Origin: Gemmatimonadota bacterium
Lineage (GTDB): Bacteria > Gemmatimonadota > Gemmatimonadetes > Longimicrobiales > UBA6960
Assembly: GCA_022564535.1 (NCBI GenBank)
Contig: JADFLD010000161.1
Span: forward strand, 1 to 5,608
Length of the DNA: 5,608 nucleotides
Direction: 5' to 3'
Part shown: piece by piece, positions 5,446 to 5,608 of the stretch
Layout of the letters: every line of letters starts with the position of its first letter
How positions within the stretch are numbered: the first letter of the stretch is position 1
Translations under genes and position numbers: made by a program
Notes under the pieces: model-generated
Databases searched by the model: none
The model's input: the letters and a program-made list of their open reading frames with translations, nothing else
What the model was told of the DNA's origin: nothing

Positions 5446-5608
5446 TTACCGCGCATCGACCCTCGCGGCCAGGAACGCCGGATCCAGGTCGCTGAAACCG
5501 ATCTGGTCGATCGAAACCTCACCCATGTGGACCCGGTCGAAGACGAACCGCACCGCGGTCAGCCGGCTGAGCGAGAGAGATGGATTTTGGGCGACGAAAT
5601 CCCCTAGA
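5446..5608 (-). CDS. C-terminal end of a protein of unknown function, cut by the window edge
   Basis: A minus-strand frame stays open from the right edge to a TAA at 5448-5446, giving the last 53 residues of a longer protein. The segment reads as alternating strands (LTAVRFVFDRV, then GEVSIDQIGFSDLDPAF) and ends in FLAARVDAR. Third codon positions are mostly G or C, as in the other genes here, which supports real coding. The pattern of a strand ending in FDR followed by VxIDxIGFS resembles the last strands of galactose-binding or carbohydrate-binding beta-sandwich domains, but the family cannot be named from this piece. Its stop is only 9 bp from the stop of the convergent PorV-like gene, and no hairpin separates them. 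The protein may be secreted and work with the neighbouring barrel, but that is a guess from position. Confidence 0.65.
   Translation of the reverse strand, partial: LGDFVAQNPSLSLSRLTAVRFVFDRVHMGEVSIDQIGFSDLDPAFLAARVDAR

Noticed and set aside
1..5608. CRISPR arrays, tRNA or rRNA genes, insertion sequences, toxin-antitoxin or defence genes
   Set aside because: No regularly spaced repeats, no tRNA-like folds, no transposase or integrase motifs and no known defence domains were seen on either strand.

Overview
The window is a GC-rich piece of bacterial chromosome that looks ordinary in gene content. It carries two predicted outer-membrane beta-barrel proteins with signal peptides, so the host is Gram-negative (diderm). 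The large DUF5916-type barrel, the PorV-like protein and an HU with a four-residue insertion together suggest Gemmatimonadota or a related group. That assignment comes from family resemblance only, and no phylogenetic marker is present.

Layout, left to right. Positions 1-181 hold no convincing gene, but contain two tandem hairpins downstream of an HU-type nucleoid protein gene (182-466, minus). Positions 467-767 hold the HU ribosome binding site, a sigma70-like HU promoter with nearby inverted repeats, and a strong hairpin that ends the next gene. A 65-residue membrane protein of unknown function follows (768-965, minus), and then a 798-residue DUF5916 outer-membrane protein with an N-terminal CBM9-like domain (1036-3432, minus). 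A divergent control region (3433-3625) contains a perfect 16-bp palindrome and a second inverted repeat laid over a candidate promoter. To its right run nudC, an NADH pyrophosphatase/NAD-RNA decapping Nudix hydrolase (3626-4423, plus), and a PorV/PorQ-like outer-membrane protein (4516-5436, plus). The right edge holds the C-terminal end of another minus-strand gene (5446-5608), which converges on the PorV-like gene only 9 bases from its stop.

How the genes relate. The minus-strand set (DUF5916 barrel, small membrane protein) may be one transcript ending at the hairpin at 705-740. HU has its own promoter and terminators. nudC and the PorV-like gene are co-directional and 92 bp apart, with no visible terminator or convincing promoter between them, so they may be co-transcribed although their functions look unrelated. 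No mobile element, CRISPR array, tRNA, rRNA or defence system was seen.

I found no clear new system. The observations most worth a check are regulatory: the 16-bp palindrome between the divergent genes, an intrinsic-terminator-like hairpin plus T6 tract inside the DUF5916 coding sequence built from otherwise rare TTT codons, and hairpins whose mismatches become G-U pairs only on the minus-strand RNA.
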